A stretch of 64,000 bases of DNA, from contig JBCCGK010000054.1 of NCBI GenBank assembly GCA_039029315.1, positions 10,113 through 74,112 on the forward strand, written 5' to 3'. Below are positions 1-10,400 of the stretch, piece by piece; position 1 is the first letter of the stretch; every line of letters begins with the position of its first letter. A model generated the notes under the pieces. That model searched no databases, was not told where the DNA came from, and was given only the letters and a program-made list of their open reading frames with translations. Position numbers and translations under genes: made by a program. This stretch comes from JBCCCJ01 sp039029315. GTDB lineage: Bacteria; Bacteroidota; Bacteroidia; J057.

Positions 1-118
1 TGTCCTGATTGTCAGGCGAACATATTGCCAACAATGATTGTGTGTAGGGGTTTTTTCCTCCCAAACCAATCGAAACAGAAACGCTGTTTCTCTTCTTAGT
101 GTCAGAATCAAGAGAAAC

Positions 119-2779
119 CTAACCGAACTTTTTCTTTTTTTTCAAAAAATATATCGCCATCAGGCTAACAAGCAGAAAAAGAATCCAAATTAACCATCTT
201 TTGTTTGCCTGTTCTTTTTGGTGTCCATTCCCTATCAGCACATAATTGGACCAATTGCCGGGATGGGCTTCAGCGGCTTTGGCGAGGGTGAGATGGTGGA
301 CTTTGGCTGCGCGGAGGGCTGATGCGGGGGACATTCCTTCCTGGATGCCAGTATACATATCTTCCAATAATTCTCCACCAAGACGTGCATCAGCATCCCA
401 TAGACTCATCATGACCGAGCGCGCCCCTCTCAGTCGGAATGTCCTTCCAAGGCTCAAGATGCCTTCGCCCTGAACTGTTTTTCCATCTCCACTTTTACAG
501 GCGAGAAGACTCACCAGACGTGTCGTCAATGGAGGCATGGCATACAAGTCAGCAGCCACCACCAAATCCGGGTCCTGTTTTCCTGCGCCTCCGAAAGCCA
601 GAGCAGACCCCAAGTCATCCTCTACATCTACAAATCCATGCATGGCCAAATGCAGCCATTCAGCCTTATCAGCCTGTTCCAAAAAGGTTATGCTGGAAGA
701 AGAGAGATTCCCATTCTGCCCAAAGCCCTCGGCCACTCGTGTTGCATGAGGTCTGGCAGACGGCAAAATCGGAATACGATGCCCACCAAAGCTGTCCAAA
801 TCAGTATAAGTCGGGTAGTAGACCTGCATTATTCCCGACGGCTGATCAAGAGGGGATCTCGCCTCAATCCATAAGCCAGCTGTGAAGGCATACTGAACTT
901 CGTAGGCATAGAGTACGTAAGCAGCCCCTCCTTCAGGAACTCTTTCACGCCCTTTCCAAAAGTTTTCCTGAAGCTCAGGAGGCAACTTTGTCAGATCAGC
1001 CGCCTCAGTCAGCAATGCCTCAAAAGGAAGGCGCTGCAGGTCTCCATCAGGAATGAGGATGAGAGACTTTGCAGCAGGAAAGTCAGAAAGAATGGGGGCC
1101 AATAGGAGTTGATACAAAGCATAGGCGTGGGTGGCATAGGCAGCTATCTCCGCTCGAGTGGAGAGCGTACTCGGTTTTTCCAACAGGTCTCTGAGGGCGA
1201 AATCATGGGAACCCAGAGAATCCAACTGATACATTCGGCTATCCTCGGCACTGATGGCCAAGGCATAGGGAATCCCCTCCATCACATAATGGATCATCAG
1301 TTGATCTGACCGAAGGGCTTTCTGAATTTCAGGCAGGGAAAAATAGGTCAGCTCCTCAGCAGATTGACGATAGGCAGGATAGCTTTCTCGCAAATAGACC
1401 AGATAATCCGCCTGCTCAAATCTCACGGAATCAAGTTGTGTCCGCACCTTGGGCGATTCTCCTTCCTGTGCCAATAGGCGATGGTAATCAGCAATCAGTT
1501 CGGCTCTCTCCTGCAAATCTTCTTGCAAACTGTCTGGCAGAATGGTCTGCTCACTTTGAAGGCGCCGCATGAGCTGGTTCATGATCTGGGCTTTGCTCTT
1601 CTCGAAGAAAAAGAGGGCTTGGTCTTTTTGACTCTCATCAGAAGTAGTCAAAGCAAGCGCATGTCCCAAACTTGCTCGTTGATCCTCTAGCAGAATCCGC
1701 TGTGAGGACTCATAGGTATTGCATGCACTGAGTTGTTCCTGCGCCTTCACCATGGCCATATAGTGCTCGATGGCAGCAATCTTCTGTCCCATCTTCGAAA
1801 GACATTCCGCTTTGCCACGAAATGCCTGCAGAAAGACATTTTCGCAATAGTACAGGCTGTCGTGGGGAATGTGATAGAGGTCTATGGTATCAGTCGCAAA
1901 TGGCAGGAGGTGATAGAGGGCCTTTTGGTAAGCATTAAGCCCTTGGTCATATTCCTTTTGTTCTAAAAAAAATGATCCCAGACTCAAGTAAAGCTGTGAG
2001 ACTTCGCGAATATTGGGAGATTCGAAGACTAGTGGAATGAGAGTCAATGCTTGTTGATAATAGGCTCTGGCTTGTAGTGGATTCGGGTGTATGCCTGCAA
2101 GTTGAGAATAGGTATCGAAGAGTGGATCATATAACTCCTCTTTCATCAGCAGGTCAAGAGATGTTTCCAGTTTCAAGATGGCTTCCTCCATTTGACCTTC
2201 CTCCACCAATTGTGCTGCCAGGAGTTGGGTAATATAGATTTTGTCCTTGAGTTCCAGATGTGGGACAGACTCAGCTTTTTTTAAGGCTTCTTTCGCTAGG
2301 TCGGTTGCATCGTAATATCCATAGGTATAGCTCAATTCTCGCCAAAGAAGCGCCAATTGCCTGGGCATAACAGGAGGTCTTTGCGCTTGTAGAATTGCCT
2401 GCTGAAAAATAAATATTGCCTTCTCAAAGTCCCCCAATTGGGTATACAAGATCCCAAGGGTTCTTCCACAAGAGGCCGCTCTATTGTGTTGCCCTACCTG
2501 AACATACAGCTCATAAGCCCTTGCATAATGGGGCGCTGATTGGAGATAATTGCTTTGATCATAATAGCTAATTCCGACGATCTGATAGGCCTGCGCCACT
2601 TGCAATGGATCAGCCTCAGAAGAGGAAATTACCTTTTGCAAAAGCGTAATCGCTGCTGCATATTGGCCCTCCATATAATGAGCATATCCCTTTTCCAGCC
2701 AAATTGTTGTAGAATCCTGGGCAATTATGATATGAGAGAATCCAAACAGGAACAGGATCGCAAGGACATGTGATTTCAT
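119..2779 (-). CDS. TPR-CHAT domain protease-like protein, exported and C-terminally anchored
   Basis: This 886-aa protein begins with a signal peptide (about residues 1-21, ending in IIIAQ). Helical tetratricopeptide-like repeats follow over about residues 25-400, then a C-terminal CHAT (caspase-like) domain at about 545-852. The expected catalytic dyad is visible as His714 in LHLAMHG and Cys761 in SLLACKSG, followed by the family-typical GEGILSLGRTF and GARSVMMSLW segments. A transmembrane helix at about 861-880 and a lysine-rich tail end the protein, so the protease domain should sit in the periplasm on the inner-membrane surface. It is the last gene of a minus-strand set after the DUF11-like gene and the LytTR regulator. 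The CHAT family includes caspase-like proteases such as separase relatives and Craspase. The substrate is unknown; the adjacent membrane TPR/anti-sigma-like protein is one candidate by inference. Confidence 0.88.
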   Translation of the reverse strand: MKSHVLAILFLFGFSHIIIAQDSTTIWLEKGYAHYMEGQYAAAITLLQKVISSSEADPLQVAQAYQIVGISYYDQSNYLQSAPHYARAYELYVQVGQHNRAASCGRTLGILYTQLGDFEKAIFIFQQAILQAQRPPVMPRQLALLWRELSYTYGYYDATDLAKEALKKAESVPHLELKDKIYITQLLAAQLVEEGQMEEAILKLETSLDLLMKEELYDPLFDTYSQLAGIHPNPLQARAYYQQALTLIPLVFESPNIREVSQLYLSLGSFFLEQKEYDQGLNAYQKALYHLLPFATDTIDLYHIPHDSLYYCENVFLQAFRGKAECLSKMGQKIAAIEHYMAMVKAQEQLSACNTYESSQRILLEDQRASLGHALALTTSDESQKDQALFFFEKSKAQIMNQLMRRLQSEQTILPDSLQEDLQERAELIADYHRLLAQEGESPKVRTQLDSVRFEQADYLVYLRESYPAYRQSAEELTYFSLPEIQKALRSDQLMIHYVMEGIPYALAISAEDSRMYQLDSLGSHDFALRDLLEKPSTLSTRAEIAAYATHAYALYQLLLAPILSDFPAAKSLILIPDGDLQRLPFEALLTEAADLTKLPPELQENFWKGRERVPEGGAAYVLYAYEVQYAFTAGLWIEARSPLDQPSGIMQVYYPTYTDLDSFGGHRIPILPSARPHATRVAEGFGQNGNLSSSSITFLEQADKAEWLHLAMHGFVDVEDDLGSALAFGGAGKQDPDLVVAADLYAMPPLTTRLVSLLACKSGDGKTVQGEGILSLGRTFRLRGARSVMMSLWDADARLGGELLEDMYTGIQEGMSPASALRAAKVHHLTLAKAAEAHPGNWSNYVLIGNGHQKEQANKRWLIWILFLLVSLMAIYFLKKKKKFG

Positions 2780-2824
2780 GCTTCAATCTAGGACTAGATT
2801 TTCAGAATGACAATATCACGGGTT

Positions 2825-2859
2825 TAGCTTTGCGAAAGGTTCAGACTTTCGCAAAGCTA
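2825..2859. other. Perfect inverted repeat between the CHAT and DUF11-like genes
   Basis: The arms TAGCTTTGCGAAAG and CTTTCGCAAAGCTA form a perfect 14-bp stem with a 7-nt loop in the 102-bp gap between two minus-strand genes. No T-run follows on the minus strand, so it is not a canonical terminator. It may be a processing or stability hairpin, or a protein-binding site. Confidence 0.6.
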
Positions 2860-2881
2860 CTCTTTCTATCCAGGGATGAGT

Positions 2882-4783
2882 TTAGAAATCTGAGACGCTT
2901 GCTCTACCGCTCTTTCCAGATGTCGGCTTCTTCACCAGAGGAACAGAAGTCTTTTTTCTCCAAACCAACCAACAAACAAAAATCATCAGAACAAGCAAAC
3001 AACAAATCAATGGATAGCCTGAAGGAATCCAGGGGAGTGGGAGCACATGTGGATCTTCCGATGGTTCAGATACCGCTTCCCCGCCACAAGGATATCGATT
3101 GGGTCCAAGATCTACACAGATCCCGACCTTCACGGTATCGCAAAGCTGCTCTCCACTCAGATTGTCTCGATAACACAAGCTCAGGATTACCACATCAGTC
3201 CCCTGGAAGGAGGGACGGGCGACATATGAAACCAAGCCATTTGTCCCAAGCCATTGAATCTGGGGTCGCTGAAAGTCTGGCAAACTATCCGTTGTTGCAG
3301 ATATTACTTTTACAGAATCAATACGTACAGTCGAATCAGTCGCGACTTCCGCATAGCTCAGCAGATCAAAAGCGACAGAATCTTCATCGGTACGCTCCTG
3401 ACAACAAAACTTGACTGTAAGTGCGGGGGTGGTCTCGACGACATCTAATGAATCGAAATACACCTCGGCGATGTTTTCTATCTTTAAATTTCTCTCCTTC
3501 AACGGCCGTGTTTTGATTTCATACTCAATCCGGGCAATGGTTTCATCTTCCTGGAAATCCGAAATATACCCTCTCTGTTTGGTTCCCTTGATCCGGGCAT
3601 CATTGTGCAGGACCCAGGTGATGGTGTTGTTAGACAAATCATAGTCATAGTCGAATTCAAAATGATCCAGCTGTGACCGTAGGCCAGAGTTCGCAGTAGA
3701 CCTGCCATTTCCGAGGCGTAAGTCTGTCTGATCGGCTTCCTGGTATCCCAGACTCACATGCTTGACGACCAGCGTAGCGATATCCAGACGAGGGTCCAGA
3801 TGATCTATGACTGTAATGCTGTCTGTTTCCCCCTTCCCGATATTCTGGATTTGTATGCTATAGGTCAACAACTGGGCATGATCCAGAGAAATAGTGTCTA
3901 TATCCACAAGCTTGAAATTGGGATCATAAGGTTTTCTTTTGGACCGAATGTTGACCGTTTTTTCAAGGGTATCACCACATATTCCACCCAATCCTGCGGA
4001 GTCTCTTTCGAGGAATACGTTCAAATAAGTATTCCCTCCCGGATGTGTTTCAGGGGTGCGAAAATTCAGAATCAGGTTTCGTTGAACATGGATATCTGAG
4101 GTATTGGGCAATATTTCCAGCACAAGTTTTCCGGGGATATTGGTAGTGATAGACTCTTCATGGAAGCGTTCCACCATTTCTGGGATTCCATTTGCAGGAT
4201 CATCGGCCAACTCGATACCAGCACCATATTCTATTGTCAATTGTCCTCCATCATTGGCGATTCCACAATCATCTGCTGTGAGATAAGTGAGGAGCATACT
4301 CATCATATTTCCAGCTTTGGGATCTCGACTTTGGTCGATATGGATGACTTGTGATTCGAGATCCAGATTCGGATGAATGAATGGCTGGTTAGGAGTAAGC
4401 GTAAGAGGTTGAGACACATACAGGATGTCCTTATCCGGTGGGGAATAGGTTGGGGTCAGTTCTGCCCGGAAAGAAAAACTATTCTGTGGAACTGGGTCAT
4501 CTGTATAGGTATACGTTGTATCGATGCTTCCGAGCCAGGAACCATCATGTTGATAGATCACGCTATCTAAGGCATAGTGCCCATCTCCAAAATTCCAGAA
4601 TACTTTGTAATGCGCCAGGCTGTTTGTTCTGTTAGGATCCGGATCTGGAATGTTGGTGATGCTGAAATTGACTTCTCCGGAACCTCCGTAAGTTACAGTC
4701 AAGTTCTGGCCCCACAGCCTCCCTACTCCTGTGAGTAGCAAGCTTGTCAGGCAAAGGCAAAAAATCCATCGTTTTGTAGACAT
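2882..4783 (-). CDS. Exported DUF11/PKD-like repeat protein with C-terminal membrane anchor
   Basis: The frame is open from 4828, but the ATG at 4783 places a normal signal peptide (MSTKRWIFCLC... to ...GRLWGQ) at the N-terminus, so I use it (633 aa). The N-terminal part has a PKD-like segment (VFWNFGDGHYALDS). The centre carries a DUF11-type segment with YSIQIQNIGKGETDSITVID, a fold used in cell-surface and adhesive proteins. A transmembrane helix lies at about residues 588-607, followed by a basic tail. It lies upstream of the TPR-CHAT gene on the same strand, so the two are probably co-transcribed. A role as an envelope scaffold or sensor partner of the CHAT protein is inference. Its exact function is not recognised. 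Confidence 0.78.
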   Translation of the reverse strand: MSTKRWIFCLCLTSLLLTGVGRLWGQNLTVTYGGSGEVNFSITNIPDPDPNRTNSLAHYKVFWNFGDGHYALDSVIYQHDGSWLGSIDTTYTYTDDPVPQNSFSFRAELTPTYSPPDKDILYVSQPLTLTPNQPFIHPNLDLESQVIHIDQSRDPKAGNMMSMLLTYLTADDCGIANDGGQLTIEYGAGIELADDPANGIPEMVERFHEESITTNIPGKLVLEILPNTSDIHVQRNLILNFRTPETHPGGNTYLNVFLERDSAGLGGICGDTLEKTVNIRSKRKPYDPNFKLVDIDTISLDHAQLLTYSIQIQNIGKGETDSITVIDHLDPRLDIATLVVKHVSLGYQEADQTDLRLGNGRSTANSGLRSQLDHFEFDYDYDLSNNTITWVLHNDARIKGTKQRGYISDFQEDETIARIEYEIKTRPLKERNLKIENIAEVYFDSLDVVETTPALTVKFCCQERTDEDSVAFDLLSYAEVATDSTVRIDSVKVISATTDSLPDFQRPQIQWLGTNGLVSYVARPSFQGTDVVILSLCYRDNLSGEQLCDTVKVGICVDLGPNRYPCGGEAVSEPSEDPHVLPLPWIPSGYPLICCLLVLMIFVCWLVWRKKTSVPLVKKPTSGKSGRASVSDF

Positions 4784-5063
4784 AAGTTGGGTGTTTTTGA
4801 ATGTGGTGAAAATTTGGGTATTGTACATTGGCTACCAGTTCTGCCACCTCATGACAGCTCTATTCCTTGAGGGTTCCAGAAAACTGATCTCCTGAACGGA
4901 GTTTCCACGCTGGGTTCAAGGAAATCCCGGAGGCCTATTTCTGTACGGACAATGATACAGCCAGATTGCTATTCCACTGCCACTTTTGGAGGAACGGCAG
5001 ACTTGGTGGGATAAACGGTTAACAGACCCTTCCTCAAGGAGAAGACATCTATCCATTCCTGCC

Positions 5064-5537
5064 TCATTTGATCGTTGGCTTCAATAGTTGTTTTTGGAAT
5101 TCTTCCTTTTTTCGACGAGCCACTGGAACTTCCGATCCATCTTCCATGATGACCCGCCCTTCTAAGACATAGCGATGGATGTAGGCAGGATTGATCAAAT
5201 GGGATTTATGGCATCGAAGAAAGCCATACGCTTGTAGCATGGTTCGAAAGCGACCAATGTGATAGGAACTCAGGAGGCATCGTCCGTCACTGATGTGTAT
5301 GCGCGTATATTTATCCCAGCCTTCACAGCGGATGATTTCGCTGATTCTGATAAAATCATAGTGTTTGGTTCCTGGAATGGCAATTTTGTTGTCAGATTCT
5401 TGCCCGAGAGTGTTGGATGTCCTGGATGCATTGTCGGAAATCAAATCCGTACAATCGTTCATGAGAATGAGGGTATTGGTGAATTGTAATGGAAAAGAGA
5501 AGGCAGGAGAGGTGTATGGGAGTGGAAAATGTAACAT
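5064..5537 (-). CDS. LytTR-family DNA-binding regulator without receiver domain
   Basis: A LytTR DNA-binding domain fills about residues 50-150, visible as DFIRISEIIRCEGWDKYTRIH, then FLRCHKSHLINPAYI and a basic end (VPVARRKKEEF). No response-regulator receiver domain or membrane helix precedes it. The N-terminal 25 residues look unconserved, so translation may start at the internal ATG at 5462 (MNDCTDLIS). Neither start has a clear ribosome-binding site. It is divergent from the sigma factor gene at 5826 and upstream of the DUF11-like and CHAT genes, so it is a likely local transcription regulator of that cluster. Confidence 0.85.
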   Translation of the reverse strand: MLHFPLPYTSPAFSFPLQFTNTLILMNDCTDLISDNASRTSNTLGQESDNKIAIPGTKHYDFIRISEIIRCEGWDKYTRIHISDGRCLLSSYHIGRFRTMLQAYGFLRCHKSHLINPAYIHRYVLEGRVIMEDGSEVPVARRKKEEFQKQLLKPTIK

Positions 5538-5825
5538 ATGACATTTGTTATATGACGAATGAGAATCAAGATTTCCATTCTGGATCGAAAGAATCTTTGA
5601 TTCATTGGCAATAGGTATGAGGGTGGGACATGGATGCGGGACGAGCCTGAAAGAAGGGCCGGGAGCAGGATGAGGCCAAAAACCTAGCGGTTCGGTCAGT
5701 TCGATTCCTGTTTGCTCAATTCGGGAAATATGACCAAATTGACATCTCTATCTCTGGTATCAATCAGATGAACACTAACCGCCCTAAAATTATTCCGGTT
5801 ATATGTTGCCCATATCTGACACTAG

Positions 5826-6386
5826 ATGAAAAGTCAAGACTCGTATTCCAGTGAGGAACTGGTACGGATGATTCAATCAGGCCCTCCAGATGAAGATCGG
5901 GCCATTTCTACTATTTTTCATCGAAATCAAGCCAGTATTAGCCGAACCCTTCAATCCAGAGGCGCACATCCTGATCAGGTGGATGATTTGCTTCAGGAAG
6001 CTATGTTGATTCTCATCCAAAAGGTTAAGGCCAATGAGTTTCACGGCAAATCCTCTATTCATACGTTTTTTCGTGGTATTTGCAGGATGTTGTATATGGC
6101 AGACAATCGAAAGAACAGACCCTTTCAGCCCTTGGACTCAATCAGGGAGCAGGAAGATGATTTCGATGTCAGTTTGGATTTGGAAAAACAGGATCAGCAA
6201 AGGAAACTCCATCACTGTCTGAAGCGACTTGGTGAAGATTGTCGAAAGATTCTGCTTCTTCGTGTAGAAAGTCCTCCGGTCCCCTGGGAGGAGTTAGCCT
6301 TGGAATTTGGATTCAAGAATGCCCAAAATGCGATGAATAAAGGAGGAAAATGCATGCGACAACTTCGGCAGTGTTTTTTTCATTAA
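5826..6386 (+). CDS. RNA polymerase sigma-70 family (ECF-like) factor
   Basis: This 186-aa protein has sigma region 2 at about residues 28-95 (HPDQVDDLLQEAMLILIQKVK, then SIHTFFRGICRMLY) and a region-4-like helix-turn-helix at about 125-185 (LGEDCRKILLLRVE, then WEELALEFGFKNAQNAMNKGGKCMRQL). It is followed after 9 bp by a membrane TPR protein with an anti-sigma-like N-terminus, which is the classic sigma/anti-sigma arrangement. It is divergent from the LytTR gene, so the 288-bp space between them probably holds both promoters. The regulon is unknown; the CHAT cluster is the nearest candidate. Confidence 0.9.
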   Translation: MKSQDSYSSEELVRMIQSGPPDEDRAISTIFHRNQASISRTLQSRGAHPDQVDDLLQEAMLILIQKVKANEFHGKSSIHTFFRGICRMLYMADNRKNRPFQPLDSIREQEDDFDVSLDLEKQDQQRKLHHCLKRLGEDCRKILLLRVESPPVPWEELALEFGFKNAQNAMNKGGKCMRQLRQCFFH

Positions 6387-6395
6387 AAAAGAGTA

Positions 6396-7151
6396 ATGGA
6401 CATGCCAGAACACATCATAGTAGCTTATTTGGATGGGCAAATGTCTCCAGAGGAAAGGGTAAGTTTTGAACAAACCATGACCACGGATCCTGAGTTGAAA
6501 GAAGCGGTAGAACAACTAAAGGGAATCCGGGAACAATTGAGCCTCTATCAAGGGGAGCTGGCACTGAGGAATAAGATTGAAGACATTTATTCTCAATTGG
6601 GGGAAGAAACGGAACCTGAGAACCAGTCTGCAACAGTTCGTCCAATTTCACTCTGGACATACATTCTCCCCATTGCAGCAGCAATTGCGCTGCTCCTTTG
6701 GATATTTTGGCCATCACAAGCCCTTCAACCGCCTACGCCAGAACAATTGTTCACACAGACATATATCCCTCCAGCTGCACCTGAACGAATGTCAATTGGT
6801 CAGGAAGATGCTCTTCAGATCCTCGCCAATGGACATGAGGCCTACCGCCAGAAAGACTTTGAGAGTGCCGCAGCCTTATATCAAGAAATTATCCAGGATT
6901 CCTTGTATGGATCGGAAGCGGCCTTCTTTCAGGCACAAAGTTTTCTGGCACTTCAACGCTATCCAGAAGCAAAATCGGCACTAGAACTTGTCAATGACAG
7001 AGTCCAGGAAGTTCAATGGTACAGAGCATTAATAGCACTCGGACAAGGGGATATTGCCCAATGCAAACAACTTCTTCAGCCTATAGTCAGTCAGCCATCT
7101 TTTGATTTCTATCAGGAGGCCAAAAAACTGTTGGACATCTTGGGTCAATGA
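6396..7151 (+). CDS. Membrane TPR protein with anti-sigma-like N-terminus
   Basis: The 251-aa protein starts with a short cytoplasmic region of the type seen in anti-sigma proteins (AYLDGQMSPEERVSFEQ, then DPELKEAVEQL). A single transmembrane helix follows at about residues 87-106, and a periplasmic domain with about two TPR-like repeats spans 141-250. No HxxxCxxC zinc motif is present. It lies 9 bp after the sigma factor gene, so the two are co-expressed. The likely role, by position and topology, is to hold the sigma factor at the membrane and sense an envelope signal through the TPR domain. Confidence 0.8.
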   Translation: MDMPEHIIVAYLDGQMSPEERVSFEQTMTTDPELKEAVEQLKGIREQLSLYQGELALRNKIEDIYSQLGEETEPENQSATVRPISLWTYILPIAAAIALLLWIFWPSQALQPPTPEQLFTQTYIPPAAPERMSIGQEDALQILANGHEAYRQKDFESAAALYQEIIQDSLYGSEAAFFQAQSFLALQRYPEAKSALELVNDRVQEVQWYRALIALGQGDIAQCKQLLQPIVSQPSFDFYQEAKKLLDILGQ

Positions 7152-7427
7152 TCAGTTCTGTGTATTTGAAAGATGAGAAAAAATCTAATTTAAGGTAGAG
7201 ATGTAGCCAAATCTTTCTCCTTGACTTCCCTCATATTGATTGGATCCATCTGACTATGGGCTTGACTCATCAGAAGAAAGGTCCATTTGTAAATGGCTCT
7301 ACCACTTATGTGAAATTTTCAACAGTTATTGTTTTTATCCTGCCGTTTATAAATCATGCTTACCAAATAAATTGAATGTTCTGCAATTTTATCTATCCAA
7401 TAGTACCGAAATTCTTATCTATTGATT

Positions 7428-10400
7428 ATGCCAACAATTGATTTCTTTTCTGCGAATGGCCAGGCAGGCTTTGATGAAGGCTGGATAGAAGGAGGAATAG
7501 AAGCCGAAATGGGGATCACAGGCTCCCTGGACCTTCAAATCTGTCATGGAATCGATCTGGCAGTGGATATCGAAGCTGCTGCTGAAGCACAAGCCAAGTT
7601 GCGACTTCTGGTGCTTGGTGCCAAAGGCGAGGTCGGGGTATTGGCCCATGCAGGCCTACGGGGTCAAGCAACAATCGAACCCAATGTCTTTGACCGATTT
7701 GGACTCAATGTGCAAGTTCAGGCTGCCGCAGAAGTTGCGGCAAGAGCACGCCTGGAGATTGCCTTGGAATCTGAATATATCGCAGAATTAGCCTCACAAG
7801 AATTGGATGGCCTCGCGCTTGAGATTTTCCTGGCTTTCCTGCGTGAATTGCGCGTTGGAGGAGGCGTCCTGGGAAAAATCGCCTACTCAGCTATGGCCAG
7901 AGGATGGCTAGCAGCATCAGGGAATTTTCTCAGTGAAGATGAAGGTGGCTTCAAGATTGGGGGAGGATACTCTCTAGGACTCAAAGGCGGCTACGGCATG
8001 GATTATTTCATGGTCCTTGACTTTGAGAATCCGAGACGCTTCTTCAAAACCACAGTTGAGCTGATTACCGAAGAGATTGTCAACCACTTCCGGGAAGAGC
8101 TCCCCACTGGAAGCGAAATCGGCATTGAATTGTTCCAATTGTTGGTGCCTCTCTGTTTGGAAGCGGCTTATGATATTGGACAGAGGAGTCTCACACAAGG
8201 CATAAGTAGTCCCAAAGAAATTGTTCTACCATTCCTGGAGGCTTTTGCAGAGGCCTTGCAACTCTACCTGCTAGACAAGGTTGCTGATTTTGCCTCCCAA
8301 TTGATTGCCCAAATGATAGAAGAGGCACTGATAAGAAGTCTTGGGCAAGAGATGAGTCAAACGGATAAGGATAGGGTGCTTGCCAGCAGTCAACAATTGA
8401 TTCAAATCCTTTCTGATGGCAAGTTTAGTCCAGAGGATATTCCTGAAGTTCTGCATTTTGCAACAACAGTATTTGAGGTGGCAGCTCCGGAAATGGCAGA
8501 ACGAGTCCAGCGCCCAATCTCTATTCTTTGGACAGCTATGGTGGTGGGTATTTCTCTGAGAGAAGTAGGGGCACTCATTGCTGAAGGGGATATCTCGGTA
8601 TTGGGTTTTGGCGTTTCAGCCAGAGCCAGAATCCGAGAGATGCCGTCAATCTCCGAAATGCCAGATCTGGTACAAGAAGAATATATATCTGTAGTAGATG
8701 ATTTTGATGGAACTGAATTGACCTTCGATCATGCCATGGATTACCTCCTTGGGATCGGCATTGGGCCTCTTCTTCGTGATCAGCTTCCAGAATTGGCTTC
8801 CGTCCTCGATCTTCTTTACCAACATACTGGGATCAGTCCTGGCAATATTGTGACATTTGGGATTCAAGGAATGATCGGAGCCAACCTGACAGAAACAGAA
8901 CTTTATCAGGAACTCAAAACCTTTATCCAACGCGCTACCGATGAAGTAATCCAAACCCATGTATACGATCGTCTGGAGGAAATTGCCAATCCGAATCCAG
9001 ATGCCCAGTTATACCTTGAAGAAGTAGCGAAGCCCTCCATTGAGCTCATGCTTGGCTTTGTCTTCCAACAAATTGACCTCGCGGTCGCAGATCCAGGCTC
9101 CTTGAGCGGAGGAGAGATTCTTCAACGCCTTCAATCGGGCATCAGTTCGGTCTTGTATAAGATCATGGCACGTAATCTGGTGGTCATGGAGCAAATTGCA
9201 AGCAGTTTGGTGAGAGAACAATCAGTCTCCGCATTTGCACAATTGGAACAGACTGTCAGGACAGATGAGACTTCTCTATTGATGCAATCCAGTGTGGATC
9301 ATATAGATCTTTTATTGGCCACCATTAGTGAATATGTCCCTATTGTTCCAGGTCAAACGGGTCTCAATCAGGAACAGTTGGATGCACTTCAAATCTTCAT
9401 CGCAGATATGCTCAATATTGCCCAGGAATCCTTGAGCAAAGAAATTTTCACAGATGAGATTTGGAATCGTCGCCGGACAGCTTTGCTGCAATTGCTATTG
9501 TCTTTGGATGCAGAGATCAACTGGAACTCCAGAGATCTCCTGGAAAGTATTGGAGACAAAATTGCCTCATGTGGTTTTATCCCAGATAAAGAAGCCTTAG
9601 AGGACCTGTGGGATGTGCAGTTGGATATCCTACTTGCCCAGAGCGAAGTTCTATTTGAGCGTCTTCCAGAACCATTGACCAGATTACTGCTCGCATTCAC
9701 AGAACCACAACTCCGAACGATCCAGCAAGAGGCCCAAGCGCATTATGCACAGTTACTGCAAACCATTTCAAGCATTCGGGCATCTCTGGAAGAAATTCCA
9801 GGTAAATTGGCAGCCAAACTCCAACTCTGGCAAGCAGCCCTGGCGGATCTAATCCCAGCTTTTGCCAATGCCAGCCTTGCCCTGGTTTCCAGCACTTTCC
9901 AATCTCTCAAAACTGCCTTGATTGAAAGAGGGAAAGAAAACCTTCAAACACTCAATGCCCCCCAATTCCTGATTGATGGATTTGATGTCAGTTTCGAGGT
10001 GATTGTAATCGCTGTATCTACCATTGTCAATGATGTGTTTACCCTAATCCGAAGTTGGAATTGGGAAAGCATGATCGATGGTCTGATCGAGCAAATCTCC
10101 ATTGCAGAACTCGCATTGATCGGAGATGTCAGCTATTTTCAGGCTGGAGTAGAGCAAGACATGGAAAGCCTTGTTCTCTCAAAGGTCAGTGAGTTGTACC
10201 TGGATGAAGAAGGCAATCCCAAATATCCAATTTTGACCTTCGTTCTGGAAGCATTTACAGCATTGTCCACACAAGATTATATAGAACTTACTGTGGCAGA
10301 GGCATTGACTGCAATCAATATTTCTTCATTGATTGAACCGAAACTGCTTGCAGCCATATACGGAGCCCAACATGCTGACCTGGAGGCTCGACAATCTTCT

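Noticed and set aside
2770..3414. 214-codon plus-strand open frame
   Set aside because: It lies wholly opposite the DUF11-like gene, has low-complexity Ser/Gln-rich content and no recognisable domain.
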